Shown: positions 9,127 to 18,339 of the stretch, in pieces
How the letters are laid out: the number at the start of each line of letters is the position of its first letter
Position numbering within the stretch: position 1 is the stretch's first letter
Assembly: GCA_029252805.1 (NCBI GenBank)
Contig: JAQXAR010000025.1
Span: 26,425-90,424, forward strand
DNA from: Rickettsiales bacterium
Lineage (GTDB): Bacteria; Pseudomonadota; Alphaproteobacteria; Rickettsiales; JALZUV01
Reading direction: 5' to 3'
DNA length: 64,000 nt
The notes under the pieces: model-generated
Databases searched by the model: none
What the model was told of the DNA's origin: nothing
Seen by the model: the letters and a program-made list of their open reading frames with translations, nothing else
Position numbers and translations under genes: made by a program

Positions 9127-9641
9127 TAGCGTAACCCTAATAACTGGCGGCGAAGTTGGGGTTCCGATGTTTTGTCCGATAACCAAATGTCGAAGAACCA
9201 GTGCCCGAATTCAGGGTCTTTTATCATGCCGATTGCTTTGCCATCTTTATAGAAACGTGTCGGCGCGTTGGGAGTATAAAGACCGACCAGTTTTGTGTCT
9301 TTTTTCACATCGGGGAAAATATCACGCATTTGCGAGTACCACGCGGCCAGCTTTATTTCATTGGTGAACCCCTGTTTGCGCATTTCTGCGGCGGAGCGTT
9401 CAGCAATCGCCTCGCCGTCTAATGCGCGTAAATAATGCAGCGTCAGGGCGAAAGGTTTATCCGCACTCCATTGACCTTTCGGCGCATGTAGAGTGACATC
9501 ATAGACATCCCATAGCAGATAAGTCATCCGTGCTTCACCTACTTGCTTGGCATTTGGGATATGTTTTTGCGCCATCTCGAAAGCAAGTGCCTGAGTTGCT
9601 GATAACCAAAATACGATGGCCATTAGTAGTAGTTTACGCAT
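9126..9641 (-). CDS. Chalcone-isomerase-like periplasmic protein
   Basis: A 171-residue protein with a cleavable signal peptide (residues 1-20, ending ATQALA-F). The mature domain fits the bacterial chalcone-isomerase-like family: YLLWDVYDVTLHAPKGQW, LHYLRALDGEAIAERSAAEM and PEFGHWFFDIWL. Bacterial members of this fold are thought to bind fatty acids or lipids rather than chalcones. The ATG at 9641 lies inside the last codons of the Cfa-type gene (8-bp overlap), so it is translated from the same mRNA. Confidence 0.85.
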   Translation of the reverse strand: MRKLLLMAIVFWLSATQALAFEMAQKHIPNAKQVGEARMTYLLWDVYDVTLHAPKGQWSADKPFALTLHYLRALDGEAIAERSAAEMRKQGFTNEIKLAAWYSQMRDIFPDVKKDTKLVGLYTPNAPTRFYKDGKAIGMIKDPEFGHWFFDIWLSDKTSEPQLRRQLLGLR

Positions 9642-10794
9642 GCTGTAACTCCAACTGCATCACATCAGTGCGGCCTGTTTCAAAGCCTGCGATACATACC
9701 GCCAGATAAAAACGCCATAGGCGAATAAACGATTCATCAAATCCGAGTGCTCGCACTTGGGGTAATTTAAGTTCGAACGTTTCGAGCCAGTGGCGTAGCG
9801 TGCGAGCGTAATCTTTGCCGAAGGCGAAGCTATCTGTCACCTGCAGCCCTGCTTTATTCGCCTCTTGTGCGAAGCGAGTCGGTGTCGGCAGCATGCCGCC
9901 GGGGAAGATGAAGCTGCGAATCATATCGCCAGTTTTGCGATATTGGTCAAAATAAGGTTCGCCGATAGTGATGGTTTGTACGACTGCTGTGCCTTTATCT
10001 TTGAGCAGAGATTCCATCTTTTGGAAGTAAGTGGGCCAGAATTTTTCGCCCACAGCTTCGAACATTTCAATCGAGATAATGGAATCATATTTGCCTTGTT
10101 GATGGCGGTAATCTTCCAATACAATCTCGGCATTACCGCCTAATCGTTGGGTGGCATAGGTGTGCTGTTGTGCAGAGAGGGTAATGCCTTTTACCTCAAA
10201 GTCATGCTGAGTGATCGCCCGTTCGGCCAAGCCACCCCAACCGCAACCCACTTCCAGCAAACGACCTGATGAAACGTTTAAACGATCTAACATGCGGTCA
10301 TATTTGTTATATTGAGCCTGCTCTAGAGACTCACCGCCCTCTTTAAATAGAGCGGCAGAGTAGCTCATGCTGGGGTCGAGCCATAGCTTGTAGAACTCAT
10401 TGCCGAGATCATAATGCGCATGAATATTACGCTTGCTGCCTTTTAATGTATTGCGTGTAAATCGATACAGAAATTGAGTCATGAGGCGTGAGAGAAATCC
10501 ACCATAAATATAGGGTCCAATCGCTTTTTCATTCTGCGCGCCGACCAGCAGAAGATCCGTCAAGTTTTCGGAACTCCAGCCGCCATCACGGTAGGTTTCG
10601 GCCAGTCCGATATCGCCTTTGGCAGACAGTGCTGAGATCATTCGCCAATCGTGGATATGTAAGGTGCCATGTGCGCCGGGTTGGGTGCCTTGAAAGCTGT
10701 AAAGCGTGCCATTGGGCAAAGTGCATTGGAAAGAACCATGTTCAATCTTCTCTAACGTTCTTAAAAAACGATCCGTCACGGATTTTTGCCACAT
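9634..10794 (-). CDS. cfa: Cyclopropane-fatty-acid-synthase-family SAM methyltransferase
   Basis: A 386-residue cytosolic/membrane-surface enzyme that would methylenate or methylate unsaturated acyl chains in phospholipids using SAM. Family marks are HYDLGNEFYKLWLDPSMSYS (127-146) and the SAM loop LEVGCGWGG (180-188), followed by IISIEMFEAVGEKFWPTYF. I chose the ATG at 10794 because AAAGG lies seven to eight bases upstream; the longer frames from 10857 or 10821 have no ribosome binding site. In this neighbourhood (FAD oxidoreductase, DUF1365) the product may be a methylated or further modified fatty acid rather than a simple cyclopropane; that is inference. Confidence 0.9.
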   Translation of the reverse strand: MWQKSVTDRFLRTLEKIEHGSFQCTLPNGTLYSFQGTQPGAHGTLHIHDWRMISALSAKGDIGLAETYRDGGWSSENLTDLLLVGAQNEKAIGPYIYGGFLSRLMTQFLYRFTRNTLKGSKRNIHAHYDLGNEFYKLWLDPSMSYSAALFKEGGESLEQAQYNKYDRMLDRLNVSSGRLLEVGCGWGGLAERAITQHDFEVKGITLSAQQHTYATQRLGGNAEIVLEDYRHQQGKYDSIISIEMFEAVGEKFWPTYFQKMESLLKDKGTAVVQTITIGEPYFDQYRKTGDMIRSFIFPGGMLPTPTRFAQEANKAGLQVTDSFAFGKDYARTLRHWLETFELKLPQVRALGFDESFIRLWRFYLAVCIAGFETGRTDVMQLELQHA

Positions 10795-10858
10795 GGAAAT
10801 GCCTTTATTATTTCGTTTCATTATAAGGAAGGCGCCTAACGGGTTGCTTACCATCACA

Positions 10859-11626
10859 TTACCATTTGGTAAGGTTGTCTGTACTGCTGAGTCGCTCTTT
10901 GCGTTGCGTAGGTTTGGAAATGTATTTGAGGCCTTTCGAGAGTAACTTTATTGCCTGCCAGTGAATCAAGAAGATGGTTTTGAGTGTGACCAGCGGATGC
11001 GTCCAGAAAGCTCGGCGTAGGGACTGCTTGGTAAGGGGGGTTAATGTTCCTGTCAGTGAGGTGATGAGCTGCTTTTCGCCTTGTGCATCGTAGAAATCAA
11101 TCCAGATACCTAGTGTGTTTTTATTTAAGGAAAAACGGAATTGGTAACTTCCTTCACGTTTTAGGAAAGGCGAAACATGAAAGAGTTTTTGCGCCACTAG
11201 TAGGTCATCAGCGTCAATCACGCGGTGGTCGGTATGGGCGCAGAGATAATGATGCGTTTCCCCGAATGTGTTATTCACCTGTGCCAGCACTGCCCGTAAT
11301 TGTTTATTTTCATCAAGGCATAACCAGAAACTAACCGGGTTAAATACATAACCCAGAATACGCGGCATACTGATGAGAGTGATATGTTCGGTAACGTCAT
11401 TCAATCCGTAATCAGCCAGAATAGCTCTTATCCACGGTTCTAAATCTGCGCCCTCTTTGGCGCCATGGTCTTTTGCATGAAAGCTCATCATGGCGGGGAG
11501 TTTAATTTCGGCGATTTCCACCAAAGGAAGCGCCAGGTAATACATGCTATAGGTAAAAGCATTCACCTTGGGGAATAGCCGTTTATGCATCACCTTGGCC
11601 GTATAAATCTGTGGGGTTATTTCCAC
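10859..11626 (-). CDS. DUF1365 domain-containing protein
   Basis: A 255-residue protein of the DUF1365 family, recognised by YTAKVMHKRLFPKVNAFTYS, ISMPRILGYVFNPVSFWLC and VNNTFGETHHYLC. The family is almost always encoded next to an amine-oxidase-like FAD protein and a Cfa-type methyltransferase and is thought to act with them in fatty-acid modification, although its reaction is not settled. The start is probably the GTG at 11626, which overlaps the stop of the FAD gene by 10 bp and has GGAG ten bases upstream; the frame extending to 11671 lies within the FAD gene. Confidence 0.85.
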   Translation of the reverse strand: MEITPQIYTAKVMHKRLFPKVNAFTYSMYYLALPLVEIAEIKLPAMMSFHAKDHGAKEGADLEPWIRAILADYGLNDVTEHITLISMPRILGYVFNPVSFWLCLDENKQLRAVLAQVNNTFGETHHYLCAHTDHRVIDADDLLVAQKLFHVSPFLKREGSYQFRFSLNKNTLGIWIDFYDAQGEKQLITSLTGTLTPLTKQSLRRAFWTHPLVTLKTIFLIHWQAIKLLSKGLKYISKPTQRKERLSSTDNLTKW

Positions 11627-12873
11627 GGAATATCGACTCCGAGTTCCTTTGCGACACGCACGGCACTCCATAGTCCATCCTCATGAAAGCCGTTGCGCTG
11701 CCAAGCACCGCAATACCAGATGCGGTCTTTGCCTTGAATTTCATGCATCCGCGATTGTGCATGAATCGCGGATGCATCAAATACCGGATGTTCAAATGAG
11801 TAGCGATCCTGAATGGTTGCAGCATCCGGTGCGCGCCCGGGGTTAAGGGTAACAATCACAGGAATTTTCGTGTCTAGTGGTTGGAGGTTATTCATCCAAT
11901 AACTTAAGGAAACAGCAGGGTTCTGGTCGTTACGCTGTTCGGATAGATACACCCAGCTTGACCATGCATTGCGTCGCTTCTGCATAAAGCTAGTATCTGT
12001 ATGCAGTACCATCTCGTTAGGTTGGTAACGGATAGAACCCACGATATCCTGTTCCTTAGGCGTTGGGTTTTGCAACAATTGCATCGCCTGATCAGAGTGG
12101 CAGGCAAAGATGACTTGGTCGTATTTGTGAGTCTCGCCTTGCGCATCTTCAATCTCAACATAACCCTCATGACGCGTTACATGCTTGACGCCACAATTGA
12201 GTTTTATACGTTCTTTGAAAGAGGCACTAAGGCGTTTCACATATTCACGACTACCGCCCACCACCGTATGCCATTGGGGTTGGTCATTGATGCTGAGTAG
12301 GCCGTGATTATCAAAAAACTGCAGAAAGGCTTGTGCTGGAAAGGCTAACATTTTCTCCAGCGGTGTGCTCCAAATAGCCCCGCCCATCGCCAGCAAGTAA
12401 TAATCGCGGAACCATGGGCCCAGTTTCATTTCATCGAGGCATTCACCTAGGGTAAGCGTGGTGTTTTGCTCTAGGTATTTGCCTGCTTGTTTATTAAAAG
12501 TGAGAATATCGCGGATCATCCTCCAATAAGCGGGGCGTAGTAAGTTACGCTTTTGTGCGAACATATCACCTAATTGCTGCGTGCCATATTCTAGCCAACC
12601 CTTATCAATGCTTACTCCGAAGGACATATCGCTTTTTGCTGTGGGAACCTTTAGATGCTCAAATAATGCCGTGAGATGCGGGTAATTGCGATGGTTAAAC
12701 ACGATGAAACCGGTATCCACTGGCACTTTTCCCTCCGGTACTTTTACCTCTACCGTGCGGCTATGTCCGCCGAGTACTTCGTTCTTTTCATAAACCGTAA
12801 TCTCGTGGTGAGGGTGTAGAAGGTAGGCAGAGCTCAGCCCCGATATTCCTGTTCCGATAATAGCAATTTTCAT
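11617..12873 (-). CDS. FAD-dependent amine-oxidase-like oxidoreductase of the Cfa/DUF1365 cluster
   Basis: A 418-residue flavoprotein with the dinucleotide-binding motif IGTGISGLSSA starting at residue 6, then VYEKNEVLGGHSRT and IFACHSDQAMQLL. It ends with the FAD-contacting WYCGAWQRNGFHEDGLWSA. Proteins of this type pair with DUF1365 and Cfa-like enzymes and are candidates for desaturation or oxidation of acyl chains. The ATG at 12873 is preceded by AAAGAAG; the ATG at 12891 adds six residues with no support. It is the first structural gene after the histidine kinase, 51 bp downstream. Confidence 0.87.
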   Translation of the reverse strand: MKIAIIGTGISGLSSAYLLHPHHEITVYEKNEVLGGHSRTVEVKVPEGKVPVDTGFIVFNHRNYPHLTALFEHLKVPTAKSDMSFGVSIDKGWLEYGTQQLGDMFAQKRNLLRPAYWRMIRDILTFNKQAGKYLEQNTTLTLGECLDEMKLGPWFRDYYLLAMGGAIWSTPLEKMLAFPAQAFLQFFDNHGLLSINDQPQWHTVVGGSREYVKRLSASFKERIKLNCGVKHVTRHEGYVEIEDAQGETHKYDQVIFACHSDQAMQLLQNPTPKEQDIVGSIRYQPNEMVLHTDTSFMQKRRNAWSSWVYLSEQRNDQNPAVSLSYWMNNLQPLDTKIPVIVTLNPGRAPDAATIQDRYSFEHPVFDASAIHAQSRMHEIQGKDRIWYCGAWQRNGFHEDGLWSAVRVAKELGVDIPWK

Positions 12874-12924
12874 GACTTCTTTATAACGCAATTGGTGCGC
12901 TGACCAACTTACAAAATGGTAAGG

Positions 12925-14271
12925 TTAGAAGATAATCTTTACCCATAAACCCGGGTGATTATCTCCGAGCGAAATCGTGCCTTTATGGAGCTCGAGCACC
13001 GCTTTGACTAAGCTAAGTCCCAAGCCACTACCGGCTTCATGGCGGCTCAGGTCGGAACGGTAGAAACGATCAAATACTTTTTCGCGTTCACCCTGTGCGA
13101 TCCCAATGCCATGATCGGAAATGATGATTGTAATGCCATTACCCTGTTGTGTTAGTTCAAGTTGAATTTCGCTGTTTTGAGGTGAGAATTTAATCGCATT
13201 ATCTAGCAAGTTTGCGAAGAATTGGAACAGCAAGTCGCGGTCTCCAGAAAAGGCTGAACTCTCTAAAATTTTGGCATTAATGGAGATTCCTTTCTCTTCT
13301 GCTAACGGTTCATATAGTTCGACGACGTCTTGTAGTAATGACCCCAAATCCAGTACTTTAAAACTCTGATGGCGTTTGCCTTTCTCTATATTGGCAATTC
13401 TGAGTAATGCATTAAAGGTGGAAAGGAGGCCATCTACCTCACTTAAAAGGACTGCTTGCTCTTTCTTGGTGGTGGATTCTTCTTGTAGTGATTCCAGTTG
13501 ATTACGCAGGCGTGTTAGGGGAGTACGTAAGTCATGAGCGATATTATCAGCAACATCACGAACATCTTGCATCAACTCTTCAATGCGTGCGAGGAGGAGG
13601 TTCAAGGCTTCGCCCAGATTGCTTAAATCATCCCAGTTAGAATCAATCTGTACGCGGCGGCTTAAATCGCCTGTTTCAATGATTTGTCCGGCGATTCCAC
13701 CGATTCGGTTAATGCGGCTCACCACAAAATAACTGATGAAAAAGCTGACGCAAATGACGGTGAGCATAAATAAGAACATCAATAGACTGAGCCATTTTAA
13801 ACGTTGATGGCTGGCGATAATATCGTCAATATTACGGGCGACCAGCAAACGAGTGCCATCATCAAAGGTATGTATTTTAGCGGCGAGTTGACGGTTTTCA
13901 CTTTGAAAGCTAATCAACCCTTCGGCGATACGGTCGACCTGTTTGGGTGTTTGGGGTAGGTTCCCGGCCAGCTTTTGTTCTTGCGTATTTTGATAGAGAT
14001 AGAGCGGGTGGGCTTGTTGTGCCGATTTTTCGGCAATGAATGCGGTTTTCTCTTCTTTTGAAAGTGCTTCCATAAGCGACAAAGTGTTAGTAATTTCAGA
14101 ATCAATCGCCGCTTCTGTCTCACGAATAAAATTCTGTTGGCCAAAATCATAGAGTAGCCAGCCCAGAATCAATCCACACCCGGTTAACAGCACCGTGAAT
14201 AGCACCGCCATCTTGAAGCTGGAACTCTGCGTATAGCGAGTGCTTTTAATTTTCGATGATGTAGCCTGCAC
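12925..14271 (-). CDS. Sensor histidine kinase (HAMP, HisKA, HATPase)
   Basis: An inner-membrane sensor kinase of about 448 residues. It has TM helices at about 21-41 and 160-183 around a ~115-residue periplasmic sensor region, a HAMP segment, the phosphoacceptor box NIAHDLRTPLTRLR with H246, an N box (NLLDNAIKFSP), and G boxes DHGIGI and GSGLGLSLV. The start is uncertain: the GTG at 14271 overlaps the response-regulator gene and gives a normal N-terminal tail, while the ATG at 14211 would begin directly at the first membrane helix. It is paired with the OmpR-type regulator just upstream, and 51 bp separate it from the lipid-modification genes. Confidence 0.88.
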   Translation of the reverse strand: MQATSSKIKSTRYTQSSSFKMAVLFTVLLTGCGLILGWLLYDFGQQNFIRETEAAIDSEITNTLSLMEALSKEEKTAFIAEKSAQQAHPLYLYQNTQEQKLAGNLPQTPKQVDRIAEGLISFQSENRQLAAKIHTFDDGTRLLVARNIDDIIASHQRLKWLSLLMFLFMLTVICVSFFISYFVVSRINRIGGIAGQIIETGDLSRRVQIDSNWDDLSNLGEALNLLLARIEELMQDVRDVADNIAHDLRTPLTRLRNQLESLQEESTTKKEQAVLLSEVDGLLSTFNALLRIANIEKGKRHQSFKVLDLGSLLQDVVELYEPLAEEKGISINAKILESSAFSGDRDLLFQFFANLLDNAIKFSPQNSEIQLELTQQGNGITIIISDHGIGIAQGEREKVFDRFYRSDLSRHEAGSGLGLSLVKAVLELHKGTISLGDNHPGLWVKIIF

Positions 14272-14920
14272 CGCGCACCGTCTGAATAAGTTTGCCTTCT
14301 TTATCGCCGATTTTCTTGCGTAATCGGCTGATATGCACATCGATCACATTGGTTTGCGGATCGAAGTGATAATCCCAAACCGCCTCTAATAGCATTGTGC
14401 GTGTCACAATCTGGCCTTTATGGCGTAATAAATATTCCAACAGACTAAACTCGCGGGTTTGTAAATCGATCGCTTCAGTAGCCCGTATGACTTTTCGGGA
14501 TAATAAATCAACTTTCAAATCAGCGACGGATAGCGCGGTCACTTGATTTCCACCTCCCTGTGGGTTTCGCCTACCTAAGACTTCAACCCGTGCCATCAGT
14601 TCGGCAAAAGCGAAGGGTTTGACCAGATAGTCGTCGCCGCCGGCATGCAGGCCTTTGACGCGATCATCCACTTCGCCTAAAGCGCTTAGAATGATGACAG
14701 GGGTTTGGTTTTCTGATCCACGCAAGGTTTTTAAAATTGTTAAACCATCCAGTGATGGCAGCATACGGTCTAGAATGATTACATCATATTCTTCGGTTGT
14801 CGCCAGAAACAGCCCCTCTTTGCCATCACTGGATACATCCACGGTATGTCCCGCTTCCTTCAGCCCTTTTACGATATAGGCTTGCACTTGTGCATCATCT
14901 TCAATCAGTAATATTTTCAT
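14246..14920 (-). CDS. OmpR/PhoB-family response regulator
   Basis: A 224-residue DNA-binding regulator. The receiver domain has the acidic pocket E7-D8-D9, phosphoacceptor D51 (VIILDRMLPSLDG) and K101 (LVKPFAF). The winged helix ends with FDPQTNVIDVHISRLRKKIG and VRGAGYIIEN. It overlaps the histidine kinase frame by 26 bp, so the two are coupled. Being the first gene of a minus-strand run that continues into the FAD/DUF1365/Cfa genes, it probably controls them and itself, but no operator was identified. Confidence 0.93.
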   Translation of the reverse strand: MKILLIEDDAQVQAYIVKGLKEAGHTVDVSSDGKEGLFLATTEEYDVIILDRMLPSLDGLTILKTLRGSENQTPVIILSALGEVDDRVKGLHAGGDDYLVKPFAFAELMARVEVLGRRNPQGGGNQVTALSVADLKVDLLSRKVIRATEAIDLQTREFSLLEYLLRHKGQIVTRTMLLEAVWDYHFDPQTNVIDVHISRLRKKIGDKEGKLIQTVRGAGYIIEN

Positions 14921-15045
14921 ATTAAATCGCTTAAGCTTCTCAATTATTTGCCGTTACCCGTTTATAGCAGAAGTTTGGTGAGTCATTATAACGATAATCC
15001 TTTTATCATCTATACTGTAAGGCGAAATCGTTTAAAATAAACGGT

Positions 15046-16146
15046 ATGAGAGTCTTGATTCTAGGCGGTTATGGGGTGTTTGGTAAGCGTATTGCTGAAG
15101 CGCTGGCGAGTGAAGGGAATCTGACACTCATTATTGCCGGGCGCAGTGTAGGGAAGGCGCGAAGGTTTGCTGATACGTTAGGCGTAGAGGCCGTTTATAT
15201 CGATATCTATCAAAATCTAAAGGCGGCGTTGGAAGAGGTGAACCCTCACATTATCATCAATTGTTGTGGGCCATTCCAGGGGCAGGATTTTACCGTCTTT
15301 GAGCAATGCATGTCGCAGGGAATTCACTATATCGATTTAGCGGATGGCCGTGACTATGTGGCGCAGTTTGTGCAAAAAGATAAGCAAGCCAAAGACGGTA
15401 ATATGATGGCTTTTACGGGTGCAAGTACGGTTCCGGCAATCTCCTCAGCGATTATCGATAGTTTGCTGGAAACGGATTTTTCCGAGATTCACGTACTGGA
15501 TTATGGAGTGACGCCAGGTAATCAAACCGAACGCGGTGTCGCTACGGTGGCCGCGATCTTAAGTTATGTAGGTAAGTCTTTTTTGACTTTGGTCGAGGGA
15601 GAAAAAAACTCAATATGGGGCTGGCAGGACTTAAAGCGTGTGACCTATCCCTTTATAGGTAAACGCTGGATGGCGAATTGCGATATCCCTGATTTAGATT
15701 TTTTTCAAGCGCGGTACCCTACACTTAAAACAATCCGTTTCTTTGCCGGGTTAGAGCTGTCGATCTTACATTTAGGATTATGGTTAGTGTCGTGGCCCGT
15801 GCGCTGGCGATGGCTAAGCAGTTTAACGCCTTTTGCATCATTATGCCGTACTATTAGCCTATGGTTTTACCCATTGGGAAGTCAAAATGGCGGGATGCAC
15901 CTGCATGCCAAAGGGATTGATCGGGAGAATCGAGCCAAAGCAGTTCAATGGTATCTCATTGCAAAGGAAGGGCATGGGCCGTATATCCCTGCAACGCCCG
16001 CTGTGATTATCACCAAGAAAATTGCTTCCGGGGAATTAAAAGATAGGGGGGCTTATGCTGCAGTTGGATTCATGAGTAAGGATGAATTGATGGCGCAATG
16101 GCAGGCGCTGAATATTCGCGAGGTCAAGCATGAAGCCGCTTTATAA
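15046..16146 (+). CDS. Saccharopine-dehydrogenase-like NAD(P)-binding oxidoreductase
   Basis: A 366-residue protein with an N-terminal Rossmann motif (LILGGYGVFGKRIAEALA, residues 4-21) and the saccharopine-dehydrogenase-like IINCCGPFQGQDF and DLADGRDYV. Homologues often occur beside, or fused to, a DUF4166 domain, as here. The real substrate is unknown; a lysine-pathway role is unlikely from context. A hydrophobic segment near 240-275 suggests membrane association. It diverges from the response-regulator gene across a 125-bp spacer. The ATG at 15046 has only a weak ribosome binding site. Confidence 0.8.
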   Translation: MRVLILGGYGVFGKRIAEALASEGNLTLIIAGRSVGKARRFADTLGVEAVYIDIYQNLKAALEEVNPHIIINCCGPFQGQDFTVFEQCMSQGIHYIDLADGRDYVAQFVQKDKQAKDGNMMAFTGASTVPAISSAIIDSLLETDFSEIHVLDYGVTPGNQTERGVATVAAILSYVGKSFLTLVEGEKNSIWGWQDLKRVTYPFIGKRWMANCDIPDLDFFQARYPTLKTIRFFAGLELSILHLGLWLVSWPVRWRWLSSLTPFASLCRTISLWFYPLGSQNGGMHLHAKGIDRENRAKAVQWYLIAKEGHGPYIPATPAVIITKKIASGELKDRGAYAAVGFMSKDELMAQWQALNIREVKHEAAL

Positions 16147-16657
16147 ACGAATTCTCGGCGATACCTATGCGCAACTTCCGCAAGCCGTGCAAGCGCTGCA
16201 TGCCTATGAGGGGGAGGCGCTATATCGCGGGCATTGCGATGTAGAGCGTGGGAGTCATGGCCTATCAAATTTCTTCGCGAATTTGTTATCATTACCCAAA
16301 GCGGGGAAAGCGGTGGAGGTGGCAGTGAAGTTCTCTCAACAAGGCGAGAAGGAAGTTTGGCAGCGTAGTTTTGCAGGGAAACCGTTTAAGTCAGTGCAGT
16401 GGTTGCAGGGTGGGTTGCTCTATGAACGTTTGAATTTTACGACCTTGTTATTTGAGGTGGTTGCAAATTCTGAGTGCTTATCCTTGAACTTAAAGGGAGT
16501 GCGAGTTTTAGGCATACCCATGCTTGCATTTCTACGTCCCAATGTTGTGGCGCAGGAGCATGAGGTGGAGGGGAAGTTTCAATTTACTATTCATACCATT
16601 GTGCCGATTATCGGTTTGCTGGTCGCCTATAAAGGCACGTTAGAGAAGGTGGATTAG
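16130..16657 (+). CDS. DUF4166 domain-containing protein
   Basis: A 175-residue DUF4166 protein (LYKRILGDTYAQLPQAVQAL, GKAVEVAVKFSQQGEKEVW, WQRSFAGKPFKSVQ). The domain is found as the C-terminal part of some saccharopine-dehydrogenase-like proteins, so this pair looks like a split form of that fusion. The ATG at 16130 lies inside the end of the upstream gene (17-bp overlap) with GAGG six bases before it. The molecular role is not established. Confidence 0.82.
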   Translation: MKPLYKRILGDTYAQLPQAVQALHAYEGEALYRGHCDVERGSHGLSNFFANLLSLPKAGKAVEVAVKFSQQGEKEVWQRSFAGKPFKSVQWLQGGLLYERLNFTTLLFEVVANSECLSLNLKGVRVLGIPMLAFLRPNVVAQEHEVEGKFQFTIHTIVPIIGLLVAYKGTLEKVD

Positions 16658-16660
16658 AAG

Positions 16661-17086
16661 ATGCCCAAAGTTTCAAATAAGCGAACTGTCAATTCCCCCA
16701 TTGCGGATATTTTTCATGCAGTGCTGGATGTGGAATCTTACCCAAAGGTTTTGGCGTTTGTGCGCGAGGTGAAGGTATTGGCTCGCACGGAAGGCGAGTT
16801 AACAGCGCGAGTCTTTGTCGGACTGCCAGCGCTTAACTTTTCCTATGATTGCCAGATTACTCATGCGACTCCTGAATTGATTGAGATCGTTATGATTAAG
16901 GGGCCATTTAAGCGGTTAAATGCGTCATGGAAATTTGCGTCGTTGAGTGAGAAGCAAACTGAGATTACCTATTCGCTTGATTCACAATTTAGCAACCCAT
17001 TGATGGAAATGACGGCTGGCGCCATTTTCGCGAGTCAGTTGAACCAGTCGATTCGGGCGTTTGAAGATTATTTGCGTAACGTGTAA
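16661..17086 (+). CDS. RatA/COQ10-like START-fold (SRPBCC) protein
   Basis: A 141-residue START/SRPBCC-fold protein resembling the RatA/COQ10 group (DIFHAVLDVESYPKVLAFVREV, FVGLPALNFSYDCQIT, GPFKRLNASWKFA). COQ10-type proteins bind ubiquinone; RatA of E. coli has been described as a toxin acting on ribosomes, but no antitoxin partner is visible and the gene sits 3 bp behind DUF4166, so a lipid- or quinone-binding role is more plausible. Its 3' end overlaps the convergent monooxygenase gene by 19 bp. Confidence 0.78.
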   Translation: MPKVSNKRTVNSPIADIFHAVLDVESYPKVLAFVREVKVLARTEGELTARVFVGLPALNFSYDCQITHATPELIEIVMIKGPFKRLNASWKFASLSEKQTEITYSLDSQFSNPLMEMTAGAIFASQLNQSIRAFEDYLRNV

Positions 17087-18264
17087 TCGCTTGCCCATCT
17101 CCCTGGATTAAGGCTGGAGAATAAACCTGTTTTCGTGCCCGTTAGTACCTGTGCGGCAATGCGGCGGGTAATCGAAATTTTGCAGGTCAAATCACAAGTA
17201 AAAAACCGCAACTTGGCGAAAAATAAACTATCCGATTGGAAAAATGGCGTTAAGAAGCGACTGGCTGTTTGGTAAAAATTTATATGTTTGCGTCGGCGTT
17301 TCTCATAGAGCATGAGTGCTTGTGAAACCGACTCAGACTCGGCAATGGATTCGGAAAGCACCAGCGCATCTACCAGCGCTAAATTAGCACCTTGCCCTAA
17401 TTGTGGGCTGGTGCAATGGGCCGAGTCACCGATAAAGACGATGTTATCCGTATAATATTTGCGCAAGACAACATCGCGGTAATTGGCAAACATGAGATCA
17501 TCATGCGAGGTGAATTGCTCCACGACCGATTTTGTTTCTGGCCATAAGGAAATAACATAATCTTGCCACTCCCTAAAATCTTGCTCTCGCCATGCCGCAT
17601 AGTCTTTTGTTTTCATGCTCCAAAAGAAAGCGGCTAATTCTTTGCCCGTTTTTGCCGATTTCCCGACCGGCAATATGCCAATCATATGGTAGGCGCGTTT
17701 ATAGCGTTGTTCAAGGGTATCAAGCTGAAACACGTTTGTGTCAATTTCGACAATCGACCAAACCGCACCAAAGGGGTAAGACCTATCGCGCTTTACATCT
17801 GCATATTGGTCGCGCAGGACTGAGCCCGTTCCGCTTGCATCAATGATCATGTCAGCGACCTGAAAGTCATCAACCGTCGTGATGTTGCTGTTTGGGATAA
17901 TGTTGACTCCCGTAGCGATGGCTTTTTCATAAAGCGCTGAAAATAAGTTGCCACGGTGTGTGCCAACCCCGAAAAGATGTGATGCAAAGTCACGGTAATG
18001 CACTTCTAGCGTTGAAGATCTTTTATGCGCCACTTTGCCATAGAGCCGGTCAATTCGGCTGCCAGTATTAATGATATGCTGATCTAAACCGAGTTTCGCC
18101 AATACTGCAAGCCCGGTGGGTTGAATCAATAGCCCTGCACCAATGGGTTTCGGGTGCTCAAATTTCTCATATAAGGTGACGTGATTCCCATTTTCCTGAA
18201 GGAAAGTTGCGGCAGAAAGTCCCGCTGTTCCTGCGCCGATAATCGAAATTTTCAAATTTTTCAT
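17068..18264 (-). CDS. FAD-dependent monooxygenase (PHBH/UbiH-like)
   Basis: A 398-residue group A flavoprotein monooxygenase. It has the FAD motif IIGAGTAGLSAATFLQENG (residues 8-26), the middle DG-type region (MIIDASGTGS) and the second FAD motif NIVFIGDSAHCTSPQLGQGA. Such enzymes hydroxylate aromatic rings, quinone precursors or polyketides; the substrate here is unknown. No ubiquinone biosynthesis genes are adjacent. It is monocistronic by position: 75 bp separate it from the BY-kinase gene upstream, and it converges with the RatA-like gene. Confidence 0.82.
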   Translation of the reverse strand: MKNLKISIIGAGTAGLSAATFLQENGNHVTLYEKFEHPKPIGAGLLIQPTGLAVLAKLGLDQHIINTGSRIDRLYGKVAHKRSSTLEVHYRDFASHLFGVGTHRGNLFSALYEKAIATGVNIIPNSNITTVDDFQVADMIIDASGTGSVLRDQYADVKRDRSYPFGAVWSIVEIDTNVFQLDTLEQRYKRAYHMIGILPVGKSAKTGKELAAFFWSMKTKDYAAWREQDFREWQDYVISLWPETKSVVEQFTSHDDLMFANYRDVVLRKYYTDNIVFIGDSAHCTSPQLGQGANLALVDALVLSESIAESESVSQALMLYEKRRRKHINFYQTASRFLTPFFQSDSLFFAKLRFFTCDLTCKISITRRIAAQVLTGTKTGLFSSLNPGRWASDYTLRK

Positions 18265-18339
18265 GCAAAGTTTTCTGTAATTTCTCTGGTAAGAGCAGTA
18301 GAGGAATCACGGTAAAATTCAAGAAATGGTGAAGCTTAT

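Noticed and set aside
16661..17086. RatA-type toxin of a toxin-antitoxin pair
   Set aside because: No small antitoxin gene is adjacent, and the neighbours are DUF4166 and saccharopine-dehydrogenase-like genes, so toxin function is not supported.
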